DNA of 64,000 nt from Siderastrea siderea (GCA_964030785.1 OZ034979.1:14120583-14184582), one strand, 5' to 3'; shown: positions 18,001 through 31,440, numbered from the stretch's first letter. The notes: generated by a model from the sequence alone, not told the origin. A program made the numbers and translations.

Positions 18001-21000
18001 ATGCATTTTCCTTGAAATAACGCTAAAATATGAAGGATGTATTACGGGGATTGAAATCTTATTAAAGCAGATAAACTAATATGTTCACACTAACTTTTGG
18101 AAACTTGAGTTTTCTAGTGACTCAACCTAGAAAGTGCCTGCTATGTCGATACAGCGCTAACACTTACAGAATGTACTACAGACATCAAAGTCATCATAAA
18201 ACAGGTAATTTGAGCTGTTCCCGACAACTTTTGGAAAATCTAGCGTTTGAGTGACCCATAATAGACAAAGTGCGTTTTGCGTCTTACCAGTCCACACCTT
18301 CAAAACTTACTACATGAATGGAAATCACCATAAAACTAGTTACTTGAGCAGTTCAGGGTAATTTTCAGAAAACCAAACTTCTCAGTGATCCATAAAGGGA
18401 AAATGCATTTTCCATTCTATGCCGCTAAAACATAAACGATGCACTTCGGAGATCGCAACCTTCGTAAAGCCGATGAATTAAGCTGTTCACAGTAATGTTT
18501 GGAAAATTGAGTTTTCCACTGACTCAATCTAGAAAGTGGGTCTTATGTCGATATAGCGCTAAGACTTACAGAATGTACTACAGACATCGAAGTTATCATA
18601 AAACAGCCGATTACAGCTGTTCCCGGCAACTTTTGGAAAATAAAGTTTGCCAGTGAACCATGATGGAGAAAACGCGCTTTCGTTTCTATGCCGCTAAACC
18701 TTGAAGGATGCACTACGGAAATCGAAATCATCGTAAAACGGGTGAATTGAGCTGTTCACAGTAACTTTGAAAAATCGAGGTTTTTAGTGACTCAATGGAG
18801 AGAGTGTGTTTTATGTCGATACAGTGCTTAAACTTACAGAATGCACTACAGACACCCGATTCATCCTACAACAGGTGATTTCAGCTGTTCCTGACAATTT
18901 TTGGAAAATCAAGTTTCCTAGGGACCCATAATGGATTAAATGCATTTTCCTTGAAATAACGCTAAAATATGAAGGATGTATTACGGGGATTGAAATCTTA
19001 TTAAAGCAGATAAACTAATATGTTCACACTAACTTTTGGAAACTTGAGTTTTCTAGTGACTCAACCTAGAAAGTGCCTGCTATGTCGATACAGCGCTAAC
19101 ACTTACAGAATGTACTACAGACATCAAAGTCATCATAAAACAGGTAATTTGAGCTGTTCCCGACAACTTTTGGAAAATCTAGCGTTTGAGTGACCCATAA
19201 TAGACAAAGTGCGTTTTGCGTCTTACCAGTCCACACCTTCAAAACTTACTACATGAATGGAAATCACCATAAAACTAGTTACTTGAGCAGTTCAGGGTAA
19301 TTTTCAGAAAACCAAACTTCTCAGTGATCCATAAAGGGAAAATGCATTTTCCATTCTATGCCGCTAAAACATAAACGATGCACTTCGGAGATCGCAACCT
19401 TCGTAAAGCCGATGAATTAAGCTGTTCACAGTAATGTTTGGAAAATTGAGTTTTCCACTGACTCAATCTAGAAAGTGGGTCTTATGTCGATATAGCGCTA
19501 AGACTTACAGAATGTACTACAGACATCGAAGTTATCATAAAACAGCCGATTACAGCTGTTCCCGGCAACTTTTGGAAAATCAAGTTTTCCAGTGACCACT
19601 AAAGGAGAAAAAGCATTTTCCTTTGTATGCTGTTCAAAAGGAAAGGATGCACTACGGAAATCGAAATCATCGTAAAACGGGTGAATTGAGCTGTTCACAG
19701 TAACTTTGCAAAATCGAGTTTTTCAGTGACTCAATGGAGAGAGTGTGTTTTATGTTGATACAGCACTAAAACTTACAGAATGTCCTACAAACATCGAAGT
19801 CATCATAACACAGGTGATTTTAGCTGTTCCCGACAACATTTGGAAAATCGAGCTTTCTAGTGACACATAATAGAGAAAGTGCGTTTTCCATCTTACAGGA
19901 CCAGACCTGGAAAATGTACTACACGGATGGAAATCCGCATAAAACCGGTTACTTTAGCAGTTTAGGGCAACATTCAGAAATCTAGGTTCTCAGTGACCCA
20001 TAATAGAGTAAATGCATTTTCGTTTGCATGCCGCTGAAAGGTGAAGGACGGATTGCCGAGATTGAAATCTTCGTAAAGCCGATGAATTAAGCTGTTCACA
20101 GATCACTTTTTAAAAAATGAGCTTTCCAGTGACTTAATCGAGAGAGTGCGATTTATGTGGATACAGTGCTAAAACTTACTGAATGTAGTACAGACATAGA
20201 AGTCATCATAAAACAGGTGATTCCAGCTGTTCCCGGCAACTTTTTGAAACTCAAGTTTTCCAGTGACCGGTACTGGCGAAAATGCATTTTCCTTGGTATG
20301 CCGCTAAAACGTGAAGGATGTATTACCGAGATTGAAATCTTCGTAAGGCGGATGAATGAAGCTGTTTACAGTAACTTTTGGAAAATCAAGTTTATCAGTG
20401 TCTAGAGAGTGCGTTTTATGTCGATACAGCCAGAAAACTTACAGAATGTACTACAGACATCGAAGTGATCATAAAATGGGTGATTTCAGCTGTTCCTTGA
20501 ACCTTTTGGAAAATCGACTGTCCTAGTGACCCATAATAGACTAAATGCGATTTCCATCTTACTGGACAAAACTTGAAAAATATACTACACCGACGGAAAT
20601 CACCATAAAACCAGTTACTTGAGCAGTTTAGGGCAACTTTCAGAAAATCAAGCTTGACAGTGACCCATATTGGCGAAAATGCATTTTCCTTTGTATGCCG
20701 CTAAAACGTTAAAGGATACACTTCGGGGATCGAAATCTTCGTAAAGCGGATGTCGACAAAATGTTGAAACTTAATGTTGGAACTCATCATAAAACAGGTG
20801 ATTTCAGCTGTTCCCGGCAACTTTTAAAAAATCGAGTTTTCCAGTGTTCCATAATAAACAAAATGTGTTTTGCGTCTTACCGGACCCAAACCTCCAAAAT
20901 GTACTACACGGATGGAAATCATCATGAGACCGGTTACTTGAGCAGTTTACGGGAACTTTCAGGAAATCAAGTTTCCCAGTGAGCCATGATGGAGAAACCG

Positions 21001-24000
21001 CGCTTTCGTTTCTATGCCGCTAAACCTTGAAGGATGCACTTCGGAAATCGAAATCATCGTAAAACGGGTGAATTGAGTTGTTTACAGTAACTTTTGGAAA
21101 ATCGAGTTTTCCAGTGACCCATAATAGACAAAATACGTTTTAATTCTCACCGAACCAAAGTTGCGAAATGTACTACACGGATGCAAATCACCAAGACCGG
21201 TTACTTGAGCAGTTTACGGGGACATTCAGGAAATCGAGTTTCCTAGTCCCCCATGATGGAGAAAATGGGCTTTCGTTTCCATACAGGTGATTTCAGCTGT
21301 TCCCGGCAACTTTTAAAAAAATCGAGTTTTCCAGTGTTCCATAATGAACAAAATGTGTTTTGCGTCTTACCGGACCCAAACTTCCAAAATGTATACGTAC
21401 TACACGGATGGAAATCATTATGAGACCGGTTACTTGAGCAGTTTATGGGAACTTTCAGGAAATCAAGTTTCCCAGTGAGCCATGATGGAGAAAACGCGCT
21501 TTCGTTTCTATGCCGCTAAACCTTGAAGGATGCACTACGGAAATCGAAATCATCGTAAAACGGGTGAATTGAGCTGTTCACAGTAACTTTGAAAAATCGA
21601 GGTTTTTAGTAACTCAATCGAGAGAGTGTGTTTTATGTCGATACAGTGCTTAAATTTACAGAATGCACTACAGACACCGAAGTCATCCTACAACAGGTGA
21701 TTTCAGCTGTTCCTGACAATTTTTGGAAAATCAAGTTTTCTAGTGACCCATAAGGGATAAAATGCATTTTCCTTGAAATAACGCTAAAATATGAAGGATG
21801 TATTACGGGGATTGAAATCTTATTAAAGCAGATAAACTAATATGTTCACACTAACTTTTGGAAACTTGAGTTTTCTAGTGACTCAACCTAGAAAGTGCCT
21901 GTTATGTCGATACAACGCTAACACTTACAGAATGTACTAAAGACATCAAATTCATCATAAAACAGGTGATTTGAACTGTTCCCGACAACTTTTGGAAAAA
22001 CTAGCGTTTGAGTGACCCATAATAGACAAAGTGCCTTTTGCGTCTTACCAGTCCACACCTTCAAAACTTACTACACGAATGGAAATCACCATAAAACTAG
22101 TCACTTGAGCAGTTCAGGGTAATTTTCAGAAAATCAAACTTCTCAGTGATCCATAAAGGGAAAATGCATTTTCCATTCTATGCCGCTAAAACATAAAAGA
22201 TGCACTTCGGAGATCGCAACCTTCGTAAAGCGGATGAATTAAGCTGTTCACAGTAACGTTTGGAAAATTGAGTTTTCCACTGACTCAATCTAGAAAGTGG
22301 GTCTTATGTCGATACAGCGCTAAGACTTACAGAATGTACTACAGACATCGAAGTTATCATAAAACAGCCGATTACAGCTGTTCCCGGCAACTTTTGGAAA
22401 ATCAAGTTTTCCAGTGACCACTAAAGGAGAAAAAGCATTTTCCTTTGTATGCCGTTCAAAAGGAAAGGATGCACTACGGAAATCGAAATCATCGTAAAAC
22501 GGGTGAATTGAGCTGTTCACAGTAACTTTGCAAAATCGAGTTTTTCAGTGTCTCAATCGAGAGAGTGTTTTATGTTGATACAGCACTAAAACTTACAGAA
22601 TGTCCTACAAACATCGAAGTCATCATAACACAGGTGATTTTAGCTGTTCCCGACAACATTTGGAAAATCGAGCGTTCTAGTGACCCATAATAGAGAAAGT
22701 GCGTTTTCCATCTTACAGGATCAGACCTGGAAAATGTACTACACGAATGGAAATCCGCATAATACCGGTTACTTTAGCAGTTTAGGGCAACATTCAGAAA
22801 TTAAGGTTCTCAGTGTCTCAATCTAGAGAATGCGTTTTATGTGGATACAGTGCTAAGACTTACTCAATGTAGTACAGACATAGAAGTCATCATAAAACAA
22901 GTGATTCCAGCTGTACCCGGCAACGTTTTGAAATTCAAGTTTTCCAGTGACCGGTACTGGATTTTTCTTGGTATGCCGCTAAAACGTGAAGGATGCATTA
23001 CGGAGATTGAAATCTTCGTTAGGCGGATGAATTAAGCTGTTCACAGTTACTTTTAGGAAAATGAATTTTCTAGTGACTCAATCTTTAAAGTGCGTTTGAT
23101 GTCGATACAGTGATAAATCTTACAGAATATACTACAGACATCAAAGTGATCATAAATCAGGTGAGTTCAGGTGTTCCCGGCAACGTTTGGATAATCGAGT
23201 GTCCAAGTTACTCATGATAGACAAAAGGTGTTTTGCTTCTTGCCGCACCAAACTTAGAGAATGTAGTACACGGATGGATTGAGATGTTAGTTACTCAATC
23301 TAGAAAGTGCGTTTTATGTCGAAAAAGTGCTGAAACTTACAGAATGTACTACAGACATCGAAGTCATCACAAAACAGGTGATTTCAGCTGTTTTGTGATG
23401 AGAGAGTTTTCCAGTGTTTCATAATAAACAAAATGTGTTTTGCGTCTTACCGGACCCAAACTTCCAAAATGTACTACACGGATGGAAATCATCATGAGAC
23501 CGGTTACTTGAGCAGTTTACGGGAACTTTCAGGAAATCACGTTTCCCAGTGAGCCATGATGGACAAAACGCGCTTTCGTTTCTATGCCGCTAAACCTTGA
23601 AGGATGCACTACAGAAATCGAGATCATCGTAAAACGGGTGAATTGAGCTGTTTACAGTAACTTTTGGAAAATCGAGTTTTTCAGTGACTTAATCGAGAGA
23701 GTGTGTTTTATGTCGATACAGTGCTTAAACTTAGAGAATGTACTACAGACACCGAAGTCATCCTAAAACAGGTGATTTCAGCTGTTCCCGACAATTTTTG
23801 GAAAATCAATTTTTCCAGTGACCGATATTAAAGCAAATTCATTTTCCTTTGTATGCCTCTAAAACGTGAAGGATGCATTAAGGAGATTGAAATCTTATTA
23901 AACCGGATGAACTATGCTGTTCAGAGTAACTTTTTGAAAATTGAGTTTTCTAGTGACTCAATCTAGTAAGTACGTTTTATGTTGATCCAGCGGTAAAACG

Positions 24001-27000
24001 TACAGAATGTATTACAGAAATCGAAGTCATCATAACCGATGTGATTTCAGCTGTTCCCGACATTTTTTGGAAAATTGAGCGTTCCAGTGACCCGTAATAG
24101 ACAAAGTGCGTTTTGCATCTTACTGCACAAAACTTACAGAATGTACTACACGAATGGAAATCACCATAAGACCGGTTACTTGAGCAGGTTACGGGAATTT
24201 TCAGGAAATCCAGTTTCCCAGGTGATCCATGATGGAGACAATGGCTTTCGTTTCGATACTGCTAAAACTTGGAGGATGGACTACAGAAGTCGAAATGATC
24301 GTAAAACGGGCGATTCGAGCTGTTCACAGTAACTTTTGGAAAATCGAATTTTTCAATGACTAAGTCTAGAAAGTGCGTTTTAGTTCAATACAGCGCTAAA
24401 ACTTACACAATGTGCTAAATACATCGAAGTCATCATAAAAAAGGGGAATTGAGCTGTTTCCGACAACTTTTGGAAAATCAAATTTTCCAGTGAACCATAA
24501 TGGGGCAAATGCATTCTCCTTTGTATGCCGTTAAAAGGTCAAGGATGCATAACGGGGATTGAAATCTTGTTAAAGCGGATGAACTAAGCTGTTCATAGTA
24601 ACTTTTGCAAAATTGAGTTTTCTAGTGACCCAATCTAGAAAGTGCGTTTTATGTTGATACAGCGGTAATACTTACAGAATGTACTACAAACATCGAAGTC
24701 ATAATTAACAGGTGATTTCAGCTGTTGCCGGCAAGTTTTGGATAATCCAGTGTTCTCGTGACCCATAATAGAGAAAACGTGTTTTGTGTCTTACCGGACC
24801 GGTTACTTGACCAGTTTACGGGAACTTTGAAGAAGTCAAGTTTCCCAGTGACCCATGATGGAGACATTTTCTTTCCTTTGTATACTGCTAAAACTTGGAG
24901 GATGCACTACGGATATCGAAATCGTCGTAAAACGGGTGAATTGAGCTGTACACAGTAACTTTAAGAAAATCGAGTTTTTTCAGTGACTCAGTCTAGAGGG
25001 TGCGTTTTATGTAGCTACAGCGCTAAATCTTACAGAATGTACTACAGAGATCGAAGTCATCATAAAACAGGTAATTTCCAGGTAATTTCAGCTGTTCCTT
25101 GGGACTTTTGGAAAATCGACTGTTCCAGGGACCCATAATAGACGAAATGCGATTTGCGTCTTACGGGACCAAGCTATCGAAATGTACTACAAGGATGGAA
25201 ATCACCATAAAACCGGTTACTTGAGCAGTTAACGACAACTTTCAAAAATCAAGTTTGCCAGTGACCCAGAGTGGGAAAAATTTATTTTCCTTTGTATCCC
25301 GCTAAAACGTAAAGGACGCACTTCGGAGATCGAAGTCTTTGTAAAGGGGATGAATTAAGGTGTTCCCGGCAACTATTGGAAATTCGGCATTTCCAGTGAG
25401 CCATAATAGATAGAATGCGTTTTTTTTTTTTACTGAACCAAACTTGCAAAATGTATTACACAGATGGAAATCACCATAAGACCAGTTACTTGAGTAGTTT
25501 GCGGGAACATTCAGGAAATCTAGTTTCCTAGTGACCCATGATGGACAAAATGGGCTTTCGTTTCCATACCGTTAAAATTTGGACGATGTATTACGGAAAT
25601 CGAATCAGCGTAAAACGGGATACAGCACTAAAACTTACGGAATGTACTACAGATATAGAAGTCATCATAAAACAGGTGATTTCAGCTGTTCCCGGCAACT
25701 TTTGGAAAATCGAGTTTTCGAGTGACGCATAATAGACAAAATGTGCTTTGCGTCTTACGGTACTAAACTTCCAAAATGTACTGCACTTATGGAAATCACC
25801 ATAAGACCGCTTACTTGAGCAGTTGACGGGAACTTTCAGGAAATCAAGTTTCCCAGTGACCCGTGATTGAGAAAATCCGCTTTCGATTCTATGACGTAAA
25901 TCGAAATCATCGTAAAACGGGTAAATTGAGCTGTTCACAGTAACTTTTGGAAAATCGAGTTTTTCATTGACTCAATCGAGAGAGTGTGTTTTATGTCCAT
26001 ACAGTGCTTAAACTTATAGAATATACTACGGACACCGAAGTCATCACAAAACACCTGATTTCAGTAGTTCCTGGCAACCTTTGGAAAATCGAGTGTTCCA
26101 GTGACCCATAATAGATGAAATGCGTTTTGCGTCTTACCGGACCAAACTTGCAAAATGTACTGCACGGATGGAAATCACCATAAAACCGGTTACTTGAGCA
26201 TCTAGGGCAACTTTTAGAAAATCAAGCTTCCCAGTGACCCCTAATGGTGAAAATGCATTTTCCTTTGTGTGCCGCTAAAACATAAAAGATGCATTACGGA
26301 GATTGAAATCTTGGTAAAGCGGATGAATTAAGCTGTTCACACTAAGTACAGACATCGATGTCATCATAAAACAGGTGATTTTAGCTGTTCGGGACAACTT
26401 TTGGAAAATCTAGCGTTCTAGTGACCCATACATAATAGACAAAGTGCGTTTTGCGTCTTACTACACCAAACTTACAGAATGTTCTACACGGATGGAAATC
26501 ACCATAAAAGCGGTTACTTGAGTAGGTTACGGGAACTATCAGGAAATCAAGTTTCCATGATGGAGACATTGGCTTTCGTTTCTATACCGCTAAAACTTGG
26601 AGGATGCACTACGTAAATCGAAATCATCGTAAAATGGGAGATTTGAGATGTTCACAGTAACTTTTGGAAAATCGAGTTTTCACAGTTTACACTTGGAGGA
26701 TGCGCTACGGAAATCAAAACCATCGTAATACGGGTGAATTGAGCTGTTCACAGTAACTTTTGGAAAATCGAGGTTTTTAGTGACTCAATTTAGAAATGCA
26801 TGTTCCCTCGTATGCCGCTAAAACGTGAAGGATGCATTACAGAGATTGAAATCTTCGTAAGGGGGATGAATTAACCTGATCACAGTAACTTTTGCAAATT
26901 GAGTTTTCCACTGACTCAATGTAGAAGGTGCGTTTTATTTCGATACAATGCTAAAACCAACTGTTCCCTGCAACTTTTGGAAAATCGAGTTTCCTAGTTT

Positions 27001-27612
27001 CCCATAATAGACAAAATGCGTTTTACGTCTTACCGAACAAAACTTACAGAAGAACTACACGGACGGAAATCACCATAAGAGCGGTTACTTCAGCAGTTTA
27101 CGGGAACTCTCAGGAAATGAAGTTTCCCAGTGACCCATTATAGAGAAAATGCGCTTTCGTTTCTATGCTGCTAAAAATTAGAGGATGGACGACGGACATC
27201 GAAATCGTCGTAAAACGGGTGAATTGAGCTGTTCACAGTAACATTTAGAAAATCGAGTTTTTCAGTTACTCAACCTAGAAAGTGCGTTTTATGTCGATAC
27301 AGCGCTAAAACTTACAGAATGTACTACAGACATCGAAGTCCTCATAAACAGGTGGTCATCATAGAACAGCTGTTCTCGGCATTTTTTGGAAAATTGACTG
27401 TTCCAGTGACCCATACTAGACAAAATGTGTTTTGCGTCTTACCGGATCAAACTTGCGAAATGTACTACAAGGATGGAAATCACCATAAAACCGGTTAGTT
27501 GAGCAGTTTAGGGCAACTTTCAGAAAATCAAGCTTCTCAGTGACTCATAATGGCAAAACTGCATTTTCCTTTCCATGCCGCTAAAACGTAAATGATGCAC
27601 TTCGGAGATTTT
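15030..27612 (+). repeat. 134-bp satellite, forward-orientation array (12.6 kb)
   Basis: About 90 monomers of 134-136 bp run in forward orientation. Three main monomer types alternate: one with 'ACTACAGACATCGAAGTCATC', one with 'ACTACACGGATGGAAATCACC' and one with 'GGATGCATTACGGAGATTG'. All share a GCTGTTC/GCAGTTT block and a GGAAAAT...TTTTCC dyad. Longer-range duplications are visible, for example around 19498-19698 against 22320-22520 (2,822 bp apart). Local open frames up to 115 codons arise from the repeat and are not genes. Confidence 0.9.
16983..19578 (+). repeat. 939-bp higher-order satellite repeat, 2.76 copies
   Basis: The same 939-bp block starts at 16983, 17922 and 18861, and the last copy breaks off near 19578. 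939 bp equals seven monomers of about 134 bp. Copies 2 and 3 share CAAGTTTCCTAGGGACCC where copy 1 has CAAGTTTTCTAGTGACCC. Unit B has only 1.76 copies. A diverged relative lies at about 21685-22400. Confidence 0.95.
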
Positions 27613-27722
27613 AGAACAAATTATTTCAAGAGCAAATTGCAGTCTACTTAGATATCAGTTTACTCATTTCAGTCAACTCAGATTTCAGAACAAATTGCAG
27701 TCTACTCAGTTCAATTACCATT
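27613..27722. repeat. non-satellite spacer at orientation switch
   Basis: About 110 bp unrelated to the satellite separate forward and reverse arrays. It contains two copies of 'CAAATTGCAGTCTACT.AG' and several TCAG-rich pieces. Unit B has two additional bases here. Confidence 0.7.
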
Positions 27723-28892
27723 ATAAATCATCTCTTGCATGATAATCCCGACGACCGTGCAAGTTTTAGCACTGTACTGACATAAAACGCACTATCTAGA
27801 TTATGTGTCACTAGAAAACTCGATTTTCCACAAGTTACTGTGAACAGCTCAATTCACCTGTTTTACGATGATTTCGATATCTGTAGTGCATCCCCCACGT
27901 TTTAGCAGCATACAAGGAAAATGCATTGTGTTCATCATAGGTCACTGGGAAACTTGATTTTCTGAAAGTTGCCGTAAACTGCTCAAATCGGTGTTTTCCA
28001 TCCGTGTAGTACATTCTGCAAGTTTTGTCCGGTAAGACGCAAAACGCTCATGCTGTGGTTAGTCATAAGACAAGAAGCCATGGACTTGATAATGGTGCCT
28101 TCAAAGTTTGTAGTACTTTCTGCAAGTTTCATCGCTGTATCGGGTTAAAAAAACACTCAATTTTCCAAAAGTTACTGTGAACAGCTTAATTTATCCGCTT
28201 TAAGAAGATTTCAGTCTCCGTAATGCATCCTTTACGTTTTCGCGGCATACAAAGAAAAATGCATTTTCTCCATCATGGGTCACTGGAAAACTTGATTTTC
28301 CAAAAGTTGTCGGGAACAGCTGAAATCACCTGTGTTTTTCATCCTTTCGATGTCTGTAGTACATTCTTAAGGTTTTATCGCTGTACTGCTATGAAGAGTG
28401 ACTGGAAAACTCGATTTTCCAAACCTTGCCTGCAAGAGCCTAAATCAAATGTTTTATGATGATTTTGATGTCTTTATTACATTCTGCAAGTCTTAGTCCG
28501 GTACGTTGCAACACACATTTTGTCCACGATGAGGCACTGGAAAACTCAATTTTTGGAAAGTTGCTGTGAACAGCTTAAATCATCTCTTGTATGATGATTT
28601 CGACGTCCGTAATACACTGTGCAAGTTTCAGCACTGTACCGACATAAATGCACTCTCTTGGTTATGAGTCACAGAAAAACTCGACTGTCAAAAAATTACT
28701 GTGTAAAGCTCAGTTCACCCGTTTTACGATGATTTTGATGTCCCTAGTCATCCTCCAAGTTTTTTGCGCCATACAAACGAAAACGCGTTTTCTCCATTAT
28801 GGGTCACTTGGAAACTTGATTTTCTGAAAGTTGAAAAAAAAGCTGCTCAATTTACCTGTTTTATGGTGGTTTCCATCCCTATAGTACAAACA
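27723..28892 (-). repeat. 134-bp satellite, reverse-orientation segment across the A/B unit border
   Basis: Reverse monomers continue from the spacer to the next transposon block. A piece of about 65 bp at 28040-28105 is not satellite-like. The gap at 494-693 ends exactly at the equivalent of 28110. Fold-back with the forward array is possible in principle. Confidence 0.85.
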
Positions 28893-29319
28893 TGTCTTAC
28901 CACAGCCTGACGGACCCACTAAGGGATACTTGAGGGGGTGTGAAATCGGAAGGGTGGACTGATCATTTCAACAACAACAAGATGATTTCGATGTCTGTAG
29001 CTTATTCCCTAAGTTTTAGTCCTCTAAGTCTATTTTTTTTGGTGCCCTGCAACAGGTTTCGGCGAAAAAATCGCGTCCACATGTGTGGGAACGCTGGGTC
29101 GCTTTCTCGCTCGGCTTATAGGCTTCTATGAAATCTGGCAGTTGGACTGGAGACACGCTGGACGTTTTCGTTCCACTTTGCACCTGTTGCGTCCCTGTTC
29201 ATCGTAGCGGGTTGAAACAATGTACACACATAGCTTGTCCCAGAGACGTCTGTAAGACTGCGGATCCCATGGTTATGATCTTTCTCGTAGAGCAGGTTTT
29301 GTTTGTCCGAGGGAGGAAT
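28893..29319. other. satellite-to-BEL transition (unit B)
   Basis: Same content as 1477-1903: a residual satellite fragment, then purine-rich sequence before the LTR fragment. No gene is recognised. Confidence 0.5.
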
Positions 29320-29437
29320 TGTTCCAGCCCGTCGTACCCGATCTAATAAAGTGGTTAAGAACCGTGAGAGACTGGACTTGTGACTATGATTAACCCTTCC
29401 CTAGCCTAGCAAGTTAGCTTTGTAAGTCACGTGCCCT
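29320..29437 (+). repeat. BEL/Pao LTR fragment (unit B)
   Basis: Copy of 1904-2021, starting TGTTCCAGCCC and truncated into pol remnants. Confidence 0.7.
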
Positions 29438-30551
29438 TCTTCAGAACAACCCTCGCCTACAAGGTTTAGCTCTCGCAGACGCCTACCCTTGTAATTCAGT
29501 TCAAGTAGATGTTCTCATCGGTGCAGATTACTACTACTCATTTGTAGCTGAGATACACAAGAGAGGACCAACTGCTAATTCATTGATTGCCGTAAAATCT
29601 CATCTAAAGAGTCTAAGGAGTCCGAATTTTCAGCTGAGGAGATGAAACAGGCAGAGTTAAAGTGCTGTATGTGGATTCAAGAAGAGGTCTATTAAGAAGA
29701 CTACGAGCAGTTGAAGGCCGGAAGAACACCACCCAGCAGTAGGCGCTTCCTAAAGCTAGACCCTTGTTACGACAAAGAAGACAAGGCGATTAGAGTGGGT
29801 GGAAGATTACAGTTCGCCGACCTTCCTGACGAGAACAAGCACCAAATAATCTTGCCGCATAAACATCCAGCAGTTGCAAAGTTGATACGAGATGTACCAC
29901 ATAGATGCTGCATGCCGGTTTAGAAACTGTACTATCAGTCTTGCGACAGAATCTTTGGCTAACGAAGGAAGACGTGAGGTCACACGTGTCATCAGGAGAT
30001 GTGTGCCTTGCCAGAGACAGCGAGTCGGACCTTGCAAACAGAACATGGGATCACTACCCGAGGAAAAAGTGTCAACCTCCTTACCAGTTGTACACATTGG
30101 TACTGACTTTGCATGACCCTTATAGGTAAAAGTGTCAAGTGTCAAGAAAGCATACGAATGTGTGTTCACGCGTGCGTCGTCGCGTATGGGTCACTTGGAG
30201 CTTATAAATGGCCAAACGACAGATGTATTTCTGCAAGCCTTCAGTAGCATGACAAATCGCAGAGGTGTTTGCCATACAGTGTGGTCACACAATGCAAAAA
30301 CCTTTAGAACCGCAAGTAGGGAAATTTAGAAGTTGTATGACAAGCCAAAGTCACAGAGCCAGTCGCTGTGGGACGCTTTGAATCAAGCTTGAGTCAAGCC
30401 AGAGTTAAGTAGATTAAGTAGAGATTCATCAAAGAACACTCGCCAGAAATAGAATCAGCCGCCACACAAGCCAGTCATGAAGAAGAAGTTAATGTACATG
30501 GTGGGGAGAAGTTGCAGTCGAATGTTGTTCCCGCTTAGAGTTTACCTGTTC
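29438..30551 (+). pseudogene. BEL/Pao pol relic (unit B)
   Basis: Copy of the protease-integrase relic of unit A, with the same loss of reverse transcriptase and RNase H, the same frame breaks and the same SHNAKTF substitution. One base differs (29893, Glu to Asp in the RVGGRL frame), which also opens a slightly longer frame over the zinc-binding segment (29892-30116). Confidence 0.8.
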
Positions 30552-30596
30552 CTGAACCGAGACCCAGTGCAACCTCATTTAGGGTTAGAACCCTCT

Positions 30597-30774
30597 GTTG
30601 AGCCGCCCTCCCTCTGGTTGAGTCCCCCTCTCTAGTTTAGTCGAGCCGCCCTCTCTTGGTTGAGCCGCCCTCTTTTGTGGTTGAGCCACCCTCTTTTGTG
30701 GTTGAGCCGCCCTCTTTTGTGGTTGAACCCCCCTCTTTTTTAGGTCGAGCCGCCCTCTTGTCGAGTTCCCCTTC
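30597..30774 (+). repeat. terminal minisatellite (unit B)
   Basis: Nine GTTGAG-type units with the same number and order as in unit A. The inverted unit is at 37553-37574. Confidence 0.8.
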
Positions 30775-31224
30775 CGTGATTTCGTTTGGGAACGGGTTGT
30801 TTTTGCGTTAGATCAGTGTAGTTTTGAGGGAATAAGGTCTGGATAATGTCTGGTAAAGGGTTGGTCTGTGTTTTAAATTTGGTAGCAAAATATTAAATTT
30901 TGTTGATGCTATTGCTTCGTAAACTTTGTTGTTGCATATCTATCCCATAATTTTAAAAGAAGTGGTTTTTCTTCTTTTCAGGCAAGAACTACATCTCGTC
31001 TAAGAGTGGTGAAAATTTGACGTCTTTAACCCTTGAGTTTAGATATTTTATTGAATTTAAATTTTTGCCATTGCATGTTTTGCTTAATTGCAAATGTTTG
31101 AGGAAGAAAAACTTTTCAGGACCAGGAAATTTATTCTAGGCAAGTTGTTTCTAGATCTTGTTTAAGCAGAAGGGTAGTTTTTTTCGTGACGAAAGTTTGA
31201 AACTGTTTTTAAGTTGGTGGAGTT

Positions 31225-31440
31225 ATGGTCGAAAATGCTGGTCAAACTCCTTCTTTAAAAGACCAAATTTTGCGCAAAGAAGTGGCTGTGTTTAAATGTA
31301 CGTTTCTTCTCTACGTTTTAGAACCTGATTTTGAGATTCACACCTATGTTGCTCTATGTGATATACCATCATTAAAACGGAAACGAAAGTCCGGACACTT
31401 AATAAGCGAACAGTTACATCACCTTAAAGTTAGGATATAA
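31225..31440 (+). CDS. hypothetical 71-codon open frame (unit B)
   Basis: Copy of 3809-4024 with Phe instead of Tyr at one codon (31304). No domain is recognised, and it may be a chance frame. Confidence 0.2.
   Translation: MVENAGQTPSLKDQILRKEVAVFKCTFLLYVLEPDFEIHTYVALCDIPSLKRKRKSGHLISEQLHHLKVRI

Larger units (their letters stand above)
694..28109. repeat. tandem macro-repeat, unit A (27,416 bp)
   Basis: Sequence from 694 onward is repeated from 28110 and again from 54613 with very few differences, so the window is a head-to-tail array of a composite unit. The phase chosen here (start at the base after the gap) is arbitrary. Unit A differs from unit B by an extra 939-bp satellite repeat, by 17 bp near 8502 and two G in the run at 11012-11024 that B lacks, by lacking 44 bp near 24800 that B has, and by scattered substitutions. 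It holds one block of dispersed elements and one satellite block. Confidence 0.95.

Noticed and set aside
16983..19578. CRISPR array or bacterial direct repeats
   Set aside because: The repeat unit is 134 or 939 bp with gradual divergence and no short constant repeat with unique spacers, in clearly eukaryotic sequence.
14244..26569. Many 60-164 codon open frames within the satellite
   Set aside because: They recur in step with the monomer, occur on both strands and share repeat-derived phrases, so they follow from the tandem repeat and are not genes.
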